From assembly GCA_041750915.1 (NCBI GenBank), contig JBGSYJ010000345.1:1-37781 (forward strand): a DNA stretch of 37,781 bases. Direction: 5' to 3'. The notes below the pieces were generated by a model. That model had not been told where the DNA came from, made no database searches, and saw nothing but the letters and a program-made list of their open reading frames with translations. This DNA is from JBGSYJ01 sp041750915 (lineage in GTDB: Bacteria > Acidobacteriota > Thermoanaerobaculia > Gp7-AA8). Below, one piece after another: positions 7,648 to 16,327 of this stretch (positions within the stretch are counted from its first letter, which is position 1; each line of letters starts with the position of its first letter). The translations under genes and the position numbers were made by a program.

Positions 7648-9825
7648 ATGTCGACACAAAACGAAGCTCCCTACGAATTCCGGCCGGACGAGCCTCAGCA
7701 GGACGTTCACATCGCCCACTACTGGGCCATCGTTCTCAAGCATCAGCAGCTGATTCTGATCTCGATCGGAATCGCCCTTCTTCTCGGGTTGCTCATTTCG
7801 ATTCTGTCGGAGCGGAGCTACCGCGCGACGACCGTTCTCAATGTCGAGAAGGACAACGCGGCGGTGCTCGAGATCGGATCACAGCGGCAATTCACGGGAC
7901 CCGATCCCGAGTTTCTTCCCACCCAGACCCGACTGATGAGGAGCCGCGGCCTCGCCGAGCGCGTCATCAACCGTCTCGGACCGGAAGGGTCGGCAGACGT
8001 TTCGGCCGGTGAGATTCAGGCCAATATCGAAGCGACACCGATCCGCGGCACGAGTCTGATCGAGCTGTCGTACGTGGGAGATTCTCCGGAACAGGCCGCC
8101 CAGATTGCGAATCTGGTTGCCGACGAGTTCATCGCCTGGACGACCGAAACGAAGTTTCAGGCTGTCAGTCAGACTTCGGCGTTCATCACCAAGCAGATCG
8201 AACAGCTGAAGAACGAGATCGACGAGAAAGAACGAGAGCTGCAGGCGTACGGACGCGAGAAAGGCATCATCTCGGACAACCCGCAGACGAACGTGACGCT
8301 TCAGAACCTCGAGTCGCTGAACACCGACTACTCGGCTGCCGTGGCGGATCGCGTCGCTAAAGAGGCCCGTTACCGTGAGCTTCAGAACGCATCGCCCGCC
8401 GCGATCGCGGACACACTCTCGGACGGCGAGACTGCGCAGCTCCGTACCGAGCAGGCGCGGCTCGAGCGCGAGTATGCGGAGAAGCTCAATCTGTTCAAGC
8501 CGGAATGGCCGGCGATGCAGCAGCTGAAAGCACAGATCGACAAAGGCAATCAGCATCTCCAGAGCTTCACCCGCGACACCGCATCGAGGGCGAGGGAAGT
8601 TGCGCGCAGTGAGTACCTCACCGCTCAACGCCGCGAGCAGAGCCTCCGTCAGGTCATGGTGGGCCAGAAGGGCGAGGCGATGGCGCTCAACAGCGACGCC
8701 GTCCAGTACAACAACCTCGCAGTCGAGGTGAAGACGCGCAGAGCGCTCCATGACAAACTGCTCGAACAGCAGGCCGAGACGGCCGTGACTTCGCGGCTTC
8801 AGGGACAGGGCGTTTCGAATGTGAGAGTCGTCGATACGGCGCTGCCTCCTGCAGCCAGGTTCCGTCCTTCCTACAGCCGCAATGCGATCAACGCGCTCCT
8901 GTTCGGCGCCGCCATCGGACTCGGACTCGCCTTTCTCCGGGAGTACTTCGATCGAAGTCTTCGCTCCCCGGAACAGGTCGAACAGTATCTGCAGCTTCCT
9001 GCACTCGGGGTTATCCCTTCCGTTGGAGCCGCCTCGCATCGGAAGTACGGATACGTGTACGGCCTCAAGCGACGAAAGAAGAAGGAGGAGGGTGCCGCTG
9101 CCGAGCAGAAGCAGGCGGTCGAGCTGCTTCCACACGAGCACCCGCGTACGACGGCGGCCGAGGCGTACAGGGCGTTTCGAACAGCACTGTTGCTGTCGAG
9201 GGCTGGCGGTTTGAAGTCGATCGTGGTGACCTCGAGCGTTCCGGCCGAGGGCAAGACCTCCACGGCGCTCAATCTGGCAATCGTGCTGGGTCAGCTCGGG
9301 AAGAACGTGCTCCTCATCGACGCGGACCTTCACAAGCCACGCACGCACGAGGTTCTGCGGATCTCGAACCGGACAGGCCTCGTAACGATTCTCGCGGAGA
9401 ATGCGAGACCGGCTGACGTCACGGTCAAGACGTCCTATCCGGGACTGTCGGTCATTCCGGCGGGGCCGCTCTCTCCGAATCCCTCCGGGCTTCTCGCCTC
9501 CGACGCGCTCGGTGAGCTGCTCCGGACATCGAGTGCAAACTACGACTTCGTTGTGATCGACACGCCTCCGATTTCCATGGTCTCCGACGCGATCCTCATC
9601 GGATATCGCGCGGATGGTGCGGTGCTTTGCGTTAAGGGCGGAGATACGTCTCGGGAACAGGTTGTAAGAGTGCGTGACAAGATGATTCGGAGCAACGTTC
9701 GCATTCTGGGCGTCCTGATCAACAATCTCGAAGACGATCCGACGGCGTACGGTGGGCGGTATTACCACTATTACAGCGAACAGGGATCGTACAGTTCAAA
9801 CCCTCCGCAGTCCGGAATCGCATGA
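7648..9825 (+). CDS. wzc: Wzc-type polysaccharide co-polymerase with tyrosine autokinase domain
   Basis: This 725-residue inner-membrane protein has a Wzz domain with two helices (about 34-53 and 413-431) flanking a periplasmic coiled-coil region (about 170-390). A cytoplasmic BY-kinase domain follows from about 500: Walker A SSVPAEGKTSTA (K536), Walker A' LLIDADLHKPR (555-565), Walker B FVVIDTPP (634-641). The C-terminal tail has a Tyr cluster (Y701, Y705, Y706, Y708, Y709, Y715), the usual autophosphorylation site. The family controls polymer length and export with Wza. No clear Shine-Dalgarno is seen. The gene ends directly before a heptamer fold-back, which separates it from the phosphatase that probably reverses its phosphorylation. 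Confidence 0.95.
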   Translation: MSTQNEAPYEFRPDEPQQDVHIAHYWAIVLKHQQLILISIGIALLLGLLISILSERSYRATTVLNVEKDNAAVLEIGSQRQFTGPDPEFLPTQTRLMRSRGLAERVINRLGPEGSADVSAGEIQANIEATPIRGTSLIELSYVGDSPEQAAQIANLVADEFIAWTTETKFQAVSQTSAFITKQIEQLKNEIDEKERELQAYGREKGIISDNPQTNVTLQNLESLNTDYSAAVADRVAKEARYRELQNASPAAIADTLSDGETAQLRTEQARLEREYAEKLNLFKPEWPAMQQLKAQIDKGNQHLQSFTRDTASRAREVARSEYLTAQRREQSLRQVMVGQKGEAMALNSDAVQYNNLAVEVKTRRALHDKLLEQQAETAVTSRLQGQGVSNVRVVDTALPPAARFRPSYSRNAINALLFGAAIGLGLAFLREYFDRSLRSPEQVEQYLQLPALGVIPSVGAASHRKYGYVYGLKRRKKKEEGAAAEQKQAVELLPHEHPRTTAAEAYRAFRTALLLSRAGGLKSIVVTSSVPAEGKTSTALNLAIVLGQLGKNVLLIDADLHKPRTHEVLRISNRTGLVTILAENARPADVTVKTSYPGLSVIPAGPLSPNPSGLLASDALGELLRTSSANYDFVVIDTPPISMVSDAILIGYRADGAVLCVKGGDTSREQVVRVRDKMIRSNVRILGVLINNLEDDPTAYGGRYYHYYSEQGSYSSNPPQSGIA

Positions 9826-9827
9826 GA

Positions 9828-9948
9828 GCAAAGATGAAAGATGAGAAGCAAAGATGAAAGATGAAAGATGAAAGATGAATCTCTCACGCTGACTGGTGGA
9901 GCCGCAGGGCGGGGGCTTCATCTTTCATCTTTCATCTTTCATCTTTGC
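9828..9948. repeat. Heptamer fold-back element, AAAGATG type (perfect 32-nt arms)
   Basis: Arms 9848-9879 and 9917-9948 are perfect 32-nt inverted repeats, each made of GATGAAA heptamers; the loop is 37 nt. A partial extra array (9828-9844) precedes the left arm. The element begins 2 nt after the stop codon of the wzc-like gene and its right arm ends 5 nt before the ATG of the phosphatase gene. The phosphatase therefore has a C/T-rich leader with no Shine-Dalgarno. Confidence 0.95.
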
Positions 9949-9953
9949 CTTCC

Positions 9954-10688
9954 ATGATTGATCTGCACTTCCACTGTCTGCCGGGACTGGACGACGGACC
10001 GGCGGACTGGGACGAGGCCGTCGAGCTCTGTCGCGCCGCCGCGGACGAAGGGACCTCGACCATCGTCGCCACTCCGCACGTACTCCGGGATCGCTGGCTC
10101 AACGACGATGTCGCCGTTCGCGACGAGCTCGTGCTCAAACTCAACGCGAAGCTCGGCGGACATCCCGCGGTGCTGCCCGGTTGCGAATTCTTCTACTCGG
10201 CGGATGTGATCGAGTTGCTCGAACGTGGAGCTTCCGGTCCTCTGACAGGATTGAATCGATCCCGCTATCTGCTGATCGAGTTTCCGGCAGGATGGGTTCC
10301 CCCGAATGCAGAAGCGATCTTCTTCGAGTTGTCGCTGCTCGGCGTGCATCCGGTCATCGCACATCCGGAGCGGAACCTCGACCTCGCGCGCAATCCGGCG
10401 CGTCTTCGCTCGCTCGTGGAAAAAGGGGGAGTCGTACAGTTGACGGCCGGAAGTCTCCTCGGCTCGTTCGGCCGTCCTGCGCTCGTCGCAGCGCTGGAGT
10501 TCATTCGCCTCGGGCTGGTCGACGTCGTGGCGTCGGATGCTCACTCGATCGACCGCAGACCGCCGATGCTCGCTGCGGCGCGAAAAATGGTTGCGGAGCA
10601 GTATGGGGAGGAAACGGCTCGTGGGATCTTTACAGACAACCCGAGGGCAATCGTTGAATCGCAACCGCTCCCGTGGTCGATGCAATGA
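9954..10688 (+). CDS. PHP-family tyrosine-protein phosphatase (CpsB/YwqE type)
   Basis: The 244-residue protein is a metal-dependent PHP phosphatase. Motifs in order are IDLHFHCLPGLDDGP (H5, H7, D13), ATPH (H42), HPER (137-140) and SDAH (194-197). CpsB-type enzymes remove phosphate from the Tyr-rich tail of the BY-kinase and so set polymer length. The upstream wzc-like gene is the obvious substrate. The ATG at 9954 is chosen because the PHP motif begins at residue 3; a TTG three codons upstream is possible. The leader is the right arm of a fold-back element and lacks a Shine-Dalgarno site. It ends in an ATGA overlap with the next gene. Confidence 0.93.
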   Translation: MIDLHFHCLPGLDDGPADWDEAVELCRAAADEGTSTIVATPHVLRDRWLNDDVAVRDELVLKLNAKLGGHPAVLPGCEFFYSADVIELLERGASGPLTGLNRSRYLLIEFPAGWVPPNAEAIFFELSLLGVHPVIAHPERNLDLARNPARLRSLVEKGGVVQLTAGSLLGSFGRPALVAALEFIRLGLVDVVASDAHSIDRRPPMLAAARKMVAEQYGEETARGIFTDNPRAIVESQPLPWSMQ

Positions 10689-11347
10689 GCACCCCGCGTC
10701 TTGCGGCCGTTCTCTGGGTTGCGATGGCGATCGCGTCGACACTCCTCTTTCGGGTCGAGTCTGAACGGCATCGCGGGGTGATCGCTGCGGTTGAGGAATC
10801 CGGCATCGGGCAACGAAATCCGGTTGTTGATGATGCTGTGCATTTTGCCCGCGATCCCGATCATGCGGCGGCGAGTTTCGCCCGCGCGGTCGTCGTCGAC
10901 TCGCTGGTTCGGACCGCGCCGGCGGATGATGCGGTGAGCCGGCTGGTGCTTCAGCGTTCGTTTGCCGCCTACCTTCCCCCTGACCGTTTTCCCGCCGGCG
11001 ACTTTGCGTCTGAGCTGCTCGCGAATCAGGAACTGCTTGCACGCGCTTCCGACGAGACCGATGCTTCATTCGATCCGCGGTTGCAGGCTGCTCGGGAGCG
11101 AGCGCGCGAGCTCGCCATCCGGGGCATCTCTGTGCGACCGGCCTTCGCGGAGCATCACTTCACACTGCAGATGCTCGAGACGTCGGGGGTCAGGGGCGAT
11201 GGCGCTAAGTTAAACAAAGAAAGTGTCATCCTGAGCGAAGCGAAGGATCCCCTGGTTGCCTGCGACAGAGCGAGTCCTGAGGGGATCCTTCGCTTCGCTC
11301 AGGATGACATGCGATTCACACCGCTTAAATCAAGGCCATTGGGGTAA
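10685..11347 (+). CDS. Hypothetical membrane-anchored protein with repeat-derived C-terminus
   Basis: The family is not recognised. The 220-residue product begins with a hydrophobic helix (about 6-22), probably a signal anchor, and then a mostly helical, Ala-rich domain to about residue 170. It overlaps the phosphatase by ATGA, so it is translationally coupled and probably part of the cluster. The last 45 or so residues (from about NKESVILSEAKDP) are the translation of a dispersed inverted repeat at 11224-11309 and not original protein. The repeat has replaced or extended the natural C-terminus. The original stop may have been near residue 175. Confidence 0.7.
   Translation: MSTPRLAAVLWVAMAIASTLLFRVESERHRGVIAAVEESGIGQRNPVVDDAVHFARDPDHAAASFARAVVVDSLVRTAPADDAVSRLVLQRSFAAYLPPDRFPAGDFASELLANQELLARASDETDASFDPRLQAARERARELAIRGISVRPAFAEHHFTLQMLETSGVRGDGAKLNKESVILSEAKDPLVACDRASPEGILRFAQDDMRFTPLKSRPLG
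11224..11309. repeat. Dispersed inverted repeat, 29-nt perfect arms (copy 1)
   Basis: Arms 11224-11252 and 11281-11309 are perfect 29-nt inverted repeats around a 28-nt loop; each arm begins with TGTCATCCTGAGCGAAGC or its complement. It lies inside the 3' end of the preceding coding sequence and encodes VILSEAKDP in one frame and ILRFAQDD after the loop. A second copy with the same arms is at 29508-29595. It carries no protein gene, so any mobility would need help in trans. Confidence 0.95.
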
Positions 11348-11395
11348 GGGGCGCCCTGTGAGCCGGTATGACTCAGCCCCCGTTGGCGGAACGCC

Positions 11396-12634
11396 GTGAA
11401 GATCCTCTATCTGAACCCCAGTGCGCAGCTCGGAGGAGCGGAGGCAGCGCTGCGAACGCTGCTCGCGGCCATCCGTGAACAGCGCGCGGATTGGAACCTC
11501 GAGCTGATCGTCACCGAAGACGGCCCGCTGATCGAGCACCTGCGGCACGTCGGCGTTGCGGTTCAGATTCTCCCGATACCGCTTGCGGTTTCGAGCATCG
11601 GCGATTCGGCGGCTGGCGGCCCGGCAGGCCGGCAGCAGGTGCGTTTGATCTCCGTGATCGGGCGCCTCGCGCTGGCAGGACCCTCTCTCGTACTCTATTT
11701 GCTCCGGCTCCGAAAGGCGATCCGTCGAGCAGCGCCGGATGTCGTCCAGTCGAACGGATTCAAGATGCACGTTCTCGGGGCGCTCGCTACACCGAGCGGT
11801 ATTCCGCTCGTATGGCACATACACGACTACGTCGCTTCACGGCCGCTCATGTCGCGTCTTCTGCGCATGGCTTCGCGATCCTGCAGAATCGCCGTCACAA
11901 ACTCGAACAGTGTGGCCGCCGATCTGATGAAACTTTGCCCCGGCCTCGAGGTCGTGACAGTTCACAACGCCGTCGACGTCCAGCGTTTCTCGCCGGACGG
12001 TGCAGCCGCTGATCTCGATGCACTCGCCGGGATGGATCCTGCTCCGGCCGGAACCGTGCGCGCAGGTCTCGTCGCGACGATGGCGAAATGGAAGGGTCAC
12101 GAAACCTTTCTCCGCGCGCTCGCCGCGTTGCCTTCGGATCTTCAGTTCCGCGGATATGTGATCGGCGGCGAGGTGTATCAGACTCGTGGAAGTCAGGCAT
12201 CGGTTGCGGACCTGAAGAAGACCGCCACTGAGCTCGGGCTGAATGGAAGGGTGGGATTCACCGGATTCATCGATGACGCCGCGCCGGTGATGCGCGCGCT
12301 CGACATCGTCGTTCATGCGAGTACGCTTCCCGAGCCATTCGGCCTGGTCATTGTCGAAGGAATGGCGAGCGGCAGGCCGGTAGTCGTTAGCGCTGCCGGT
12401 GGAGCTGAAGAGATCGTCGATGCGTGCGGCTCGGAGCTTTCCTACGCGCCCGGAGACTCCACTGCTCTGGCGGCGATTCTCGCGAGGCTCATTTCAGACG
12501 CGCCTCTCCGTGAGCGACAGGGGACCGATGGACGCCGTTGTGCGGAGACGCATTTCACGACCGAAAGACTTGGCCGGGAGTTCGATACCATCTACGGGCG
12601 GCTCACGGCCCCTGCGCCAGGGCGTCACGATTGA
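11396..12634 (+). CDS. Glycosyltransferase, GT4 type
   Basis: This 412-residue GT-B enzyme starts at a GTG (MKILYLNPSAQLGGAEAALR) with the N-terminal GGAE glycine loop. The C-terminal nucleotide-sugar domain has the retaining GT4 signature EPFGLVIVE (E313 and E321), followed by GRPVVVSAAGGAEEIV. It would add one sugar to the lipid-linked repeat unit at the cytoplasmic face. Donor and linkage cannot be read from sequence. It is the first of nine GT4-type genes in the cluster, separated from the hypothetical gene by 48 bp. Confidence 0.92.
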   Translation: MKILYLNPSAQLGGAEAALRTLLAAIREQRADWNLELIVTEDGPLIEHLRHVGVAVQILPIPLAVSSIGDSAAGGPAGRQQVRLISVIGRLALAGPSLVLYLLRLRKAIRRAAPDVVQSNGFKMHVLGALATPSGIPLVWHIHDYVASRPLMSRLLRMASRSCRIAVTNSNSVAADLMKLCPGLEVVTVHNAVDVQRFSPDGAAADLDALAGMDPAPAGTVRAGLVATMAKWKGHETFLRALAALPSDLQFRGYVIGGEVYQTRGSQASVADLKKTATELGLNGRVGFTGFIDDAAPVMRALDIVVHASTLPEPFGLVIVEGMASGRPVVVSAAGGAEEIVDACGSELSYAPGDSTALAAILARLISDAPLRERQGTDGRRCAETHFTTERLGREFDTIYGRLTAPAPGRHD

Positions 12635-12657
12635 TTCGCAGAGATCCAGAGAACTGA

Positions 12658-14004
12658 ATGCTCGCCATCGCCCTCTTAGCTGTTGCATTTCTCGGGACGT
12701 TCATCGCGTCACGGAAGAGCCTCGTTGCAGGACTTGCCGCCGTCTGCGCCGTCGGCTACGCGTATGGAATCGTGCGGGCGAACGTTCCGGCTCTGCCGAC
12801 GCATTTTCTGTTTGATGCATCGGTGATCGCGCTCTATCTGACACAGTTCGTTCTCATCAGGCAGAAGTCCGGCACGATCGAGGCAGCGCGTCTGAGTCTG
12901 TGGGTTGGAATCCTGCTCGTCTGGCCCGCCCTGCTTGTGCTCGTGCCGGGGCAGGATCCGCTCGTGCAGCTCGTCGGGCTTCGTGGAAACATCTTTCTCG
13001 TTCCCTTCCTGCTCCTGGGAGCGCGGCTTCGTTCGAATCAGATTGAGAAACTCGGAATGATCCTGGGTGTGGCGAACATCCTGGTGTTCGCCCTTGCCGC
13101 GACGCAGTTCGTCGTCGGTGTGGAGCGATTTTTCCCTTTCAGTCCGGTCACAGAGCTGATCTACCGAAGCAACGACGCGGGACCGGGCGCACAGCTGAGA
13201 ATTCCGGCATCGTTTCCAAGCGCGCATGCATTCGCTGCGACGATGGTGATCACGCTTCCTCTTCTCATCGGAGCGCTGGTGGTCTCCCGCCGGACTTCCG
13301 TGCGATGGTTCTATTCGCTCGCAATCCTCTGCTCGGTCCTTGGAGTCTTCATGGCGGCAACCCGGCTCTATGTCGGGATCCTCGCGGCGCTGGTTGTTTT
13401 TCTCATGGTCGCCGGAGGCGTATTCAGGCGATACCGTGCGAGGTGGCTGATCGGCCTCACGCTCATCGTTCTCGTCGTTGCCTCTCAGGAGCGGATGCAG
13501 CGATTCACGACGCTGTTCGATACGGCGTTCCTGACCGAGAGAATCGGATGGAGCGTCAATCGCACGTTCTTCGACCTCGCGTACAGGTATCCGCTCGGTA
13601 ACGGACTCGGAGCCGGGGGCACGAGCGTCCCCCACTTCCTCGAGGATCGCATCCGCGATCGCGTCATCATGGAGAACGAATACGCGCGCATCATGCTCGA
13701 GCAGGGGATGATCGGGCTTCTGATCTGGAGCGCGTTCCTCATCTGGCTTTTCGTCAAGACGCGGCCTCGAACGGGCGAGCCGTGGGAGCTGAGCCGGAAA
13801 TTGTTCCGGTTCGTCATCGCCGTACAGTTTCTGACTGGGTTCATCGGGATCGGCATTTTTACGGCGATTCCTCAGTCAGCACTGCTGTTTCTGTTTGCAG
13901 GCTGGCTCGTGATTCCTCAGAGGGCACAGAAGACACAGCAGGCGGTCCCGTCCATCGTTCCTCTCGATGAAGCTCCCGTGATCGGACGCGCTTATGGGTC
14001 GTAG
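12658..14004 (+). CDS. O-antigen polymerase/ligase-type membrane protein (probable Wzy)
   Basis: The 448-residue protein has about ten membrane helices and the O-antigen polymerase pattern: a long periplasmic loop followed by YRYPLGNGLGAGG (about residues 311-323) and the block ENEYARIMLEQGMIGLLIW (about 340-358). Its place among the glycosyltransferases suggests it is the polymerase of this pathway. The other O-antigen ligase-type gene (4869-6284) would then be a ligase or serve another polymer. It ends in an 11-bp overlap with the next glycosyltransferase gene. Confidence 0.82.
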   Translation: MLAIALLAVAFLGTFIASRKSLVAGLAAVCAVGYAYGIVRANVPALPTHFLFDASVIALYLTQFVLIRQKSGTIEAARLSLWVGILLVWPALLVLVPGQDPLVQLVGLRGNIFLVPFLLLGARLRSNQIEKLGMILGVANILVFALAATQFVVGVERFFPFSPVTELIYRSNDAGPGAQLRIPASFPSAHAFAATMVITLPLLIGALVVSRRTSVRWFYSLAILCSVLGVFMAATRLYVGILAALVVFLMVAGGVFRRYRARWLIGLTLIVLVVASQERMQRFTTLFDTAFLTERIGWSVNRTFFDLAYRYPLGNGLGAGGTSVPHFLEDRIRDRVIMENEYARIMLEQGMIGLLIWSAFLIWLFVKTRPRTGEPWELSRKLFRFVIAVQFLTGFIGIGIFTAIPQSALLFLFAGWLVIPQRAQKTQQAVPSIVPLDEAPVIGRAYGS

Positions 14005-15175
14005 CGGATCCGACGAAATCTACCGCGCGTCTCCTCCGTGGGTGATCGTAGCCGGAGGATTCCATCGCGAAGGCGGAATGGACAAAGCCAACGCAGCTCT
14101 TGCCTGGCATCTCGCAACCGGCGGCGCGACGGTAGACCTCGTGGGGCACTCGTTCGAAGACGAACTGGCTGGACATCATGCCGTAACGACGCATCTCGTG
14201 CCTCGTCCGCATGGATCTTTTCTACTCGGCGAAAGAAGGCTCGATTTGGAGGGGAGCGCCGTGGCGCGGAGTGTTCTGCGTGAGGATCCGCGTGCAAGGG
14301 TTGTGGTCAACGGTGGCAACTGTGCTTGGCCGGGCATCAACTGGGTCCACTATGTTCATCACGCGTGGCATCCTCCCGGCGGTCTCGGGATCGAGGGAAT
14401 CAGGAATCGGATCAGCGGGCGGCACTTTCGAAGGACCGAGTTGCGGGCGCTGCGAAAAGCCGTGCTGATTCTGGCGAACTCGGAGAGAACGCGGCGGGAT
14501 CTCATCGAGCTCCCCGGAATCGTGCCGGCCCGCGTCGAGACTCTCTACCTCGGGAACGATCCGTCGTGGAGCGTTCCCACAGTCGCAGATCGTCAGGCCG
14601 CGCGGCGCGAGTTCGGGATTCCCGATAACCGTCGCGCAGTCATCTTCGTCGGTGCACTTTCCACCGACGGCCGGAAAGGGTTCGATACCCTCTGGGAAGC
14701 ATGGCGCAGGTTGTCAGAAGATCCGGACTGGGACGCCGAACTGCTCGTCGCGGGCGGAGGCCGGACGATCGATGCGTGGAAGGAGAGGTCCGCGCAGGCA
14801 GGTCTCGGCGAGCGGATTCGCTTTCTCGGATTCATCAGGAATGTCGACGAACTTCTCGCAGCTGCAGATCTGCTCGTGAGTCCGGTCCGGTATGAACCGT
14901 ATGGCTTGAATGTGCAGGAAGCGATCTGCCGGGGAGTTCCGTCGATCGTTTCGGCTGCGGCCGGAGCGGCCGAGAAGTATCCGGAGTGGGCCCGACAGCT
15001 GTTGCTGTCAAATCCCGACGACGCGTGCGAGCTCGCAGAAGTCATCCGTGCATGGAGCGTCGAGATGCCGTCGTGGGGCTCGAAGTTCGAAGCACTGGGC
15101 GCCGAGTTCCGTGAGTACACATGGGACGCCATGGCCGCGGAGCTCGTGCGCATCGTCGATCAGAGGATTCGATGA
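13994..15175 (+). CDS. Glycosyltransferase, GT4 type
   Basis: A GT-B fold enzyme of 393 residues. The N-terminal domain starts WVIVAGGFHREGGMDKAN (glycine-rich acceptor loop); the C-terminal domain has FVGALSTDGRKGFDTL and the E-x7-E signature EPYGLNVQE (E301, E309), then GVPSIVSAAAGAAE. It is likely a retaining transferase for the surface polysaccharide. It overlaps the polymerase by 11 bp and the next gene by ATGA, indicating a compact operon. Donor sugar unknown. Confidence 0.9.
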   Translation: MGRSGSDEIYRASPPWVIVAGGFHREGGMDKANAALAWHLATGGATVDLVGHSFEDELAGHHAVTTHLVPRPHGSFLLGERRLDLEGSAVARSVLREDPRARVVVNGGNCAWPGINWVHYVHHAWHPPGGLGIEGIRNRISGRHFRRTELRALRKAVLILANSERTRRDLIELPGIVPARVETLYLGNDPSWSVPTVADRQAARREFGIPDNRRAVIFVGALSTDGRKGFDTLWEAWRRLSEDPDWDAELLVAGGGRTIDAWKERSAQAGLGERIRFLGFIRNVDELLAAADLLVSPVRYEPYGLNVQEAICRGVPSIVSAAAGAAEKYPEWARQLLLSNPDDACELAEVIRAWSVEMPSWGSKFEALGAEFREYTWDAMAAELVRIVDQRIR

Positions 15176-16296
15176 GCATCGGGTCAGAGAGACGTCGCCC
15201 CCGGGTGCTGCACGTCGTACCCGCAATGTTCGGTAGCGACGGAGTGACGGGCGGAGCTGAACGATACGTGCTGGAGCTTGCACAGCGGATGGCCGTCGTC
15301 GTACCGACACGACTCGTGACGTTCGGAGAGAAGGACCAGACCGAAAGTTTCGGAAGTCTATCGTTGAGGGTGATCGGCGGGCCTCGTCACGTGCGGGGAC
15401 AGAAGGCGAACCCCTTTTCTCTGGCGATCACGAGCGAGCTTCGCGGTGCGGACGTGATCCACTGCCATCAGAAGCACATCGCCATGTCGACGTTCCTTGG
15501 GTTGTCCGGACGTGTCGTTCGCAGACCGGTCTTCGTCACAGACCTCGGTGGAGGCGGATGGGACCTTTCGTCCTATGTGAACACGGACCGTCTCTTCAGA
15601 GGTCATCTTCACATCAGTGAGTTCAGCCGGAAGGTGTTCGGACACGAAGCGAACCGGCGCGCGAGGATCATCGGAGGGGGAGTCGACACGGAACGATTTT
15701 CGCCGGACGGAAGAGAACGAGGCGAGCGCGTGCTGTTTGTCGGAAGGCTTCTGCCTCACAAGGGTATCGACGTGCTGATCCGTGCGTTGCCGCCAGAGAT
15801 GGCGCTCGAGATCATCGGTAAGCCCTACGACGAACGGTATTTCCAGGACCTGAAGAAACTGGCTGAAGGAAAGTCGGTCAGGTTCCGGCACGACTGCACC
15901 GACGACGAGTTGATCGAGGCATACAGAGATGCATCATGCATCGTGCTTCCGAGTGTCTACACTGATCTCTACGGAGGTACGACCGCGGTGCCTGAACTTC
16001 TCGGTCAGACGCTTCTCGAAGGAATGGCGTGCGGTGCGCCGGCAATCGGGACCGATGTGGCGAGTCTCCCTGAGGTCATCGAGGATCAGGTGAGCGGATT
16101 CATCGTCCCGCCGAATGACGTGGACGCGCTGCGGGCGCGGCTGGAGCAAATGGCGGGGGATTCAGCACTGCGTCGCGCCATGGGCGCTGCTGTGCGCTCA
16201 CGGGTGATGGAGAAGTTTCAGTGGAGCTCGGTAGTCGACCGCTGTCTCCGCTCGTATGAGGAGCTTGGTGGCAGGCGAGGGGTCGGCTCTGAATAG
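15172..16296 (+). CDS. Glycosyltransferase, GT4 type
   Basis: The 374-residue product starts at an ATG that overlaps the previous stop codon (ATGA). Features are the N-terminal VTGGAERYVLELA loop (about 25-37), LFVGRLLPHKGIDVLI (about 188-203) and E-x7-E as ELLGQTLLE (E275, E283) with GMACGAPAIGTDVASLPEVI. This spelling of the motif (TTAVPELLGQ) is a little unusual for GT4. It probably transfers a sugar from an NDP donor to the lipid-linked intermediate. Confidence 0.9.
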   Translation: MSIGSERRRPRVLHVVPAMFGSDGVTGGAERYVLELAQRMAVVVPTRLVTFGEKDQTESFGSLSLRVIGGPRHVRGQKANPFSLAITSELRGADVIHCHQKHIAMSTFLGLSGRVVRRPVFVTDLGGGGWDLSSYVNTDRLFRGHLHISEFSRKVFGHEANRRARIIGGGVDTERFSPDGRERGERVLFVGRLLPHKGIDVLIRALPPEMALEIIGKPYDERYFQDLKKLAEGKSVRFRHDCTDDELIEAYRDASCIVLPSVYTDLYGGTTAVPELLGQTLLEGMACGAPAIGTDVASLPEVIEDQVSGFIVPPNDVDALRARLEQMAGDSALRRAMGAAVRSRVMEKFQWSSVVDRCLRSYEELGGRRGVGSE

Positions 16297-16327
16297 ACCG
16301 GAGCGATCCGCCGTTCCGGGATCTGTC

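Noticed and set aside
7879..9768. Long 629-codon open frame on the minus strand
   Set aside because: It is antisense to the wzc-like gene over its whole length, is Arg/His-rich, has no family motif, and the sense strand has clear kinase and Wzz domains.
11224..11309. Insertion sequence or transposon end
   Set aside because: There is no transposase and the element is only 86 nt; it is at most a non-autonomous palindromic element.
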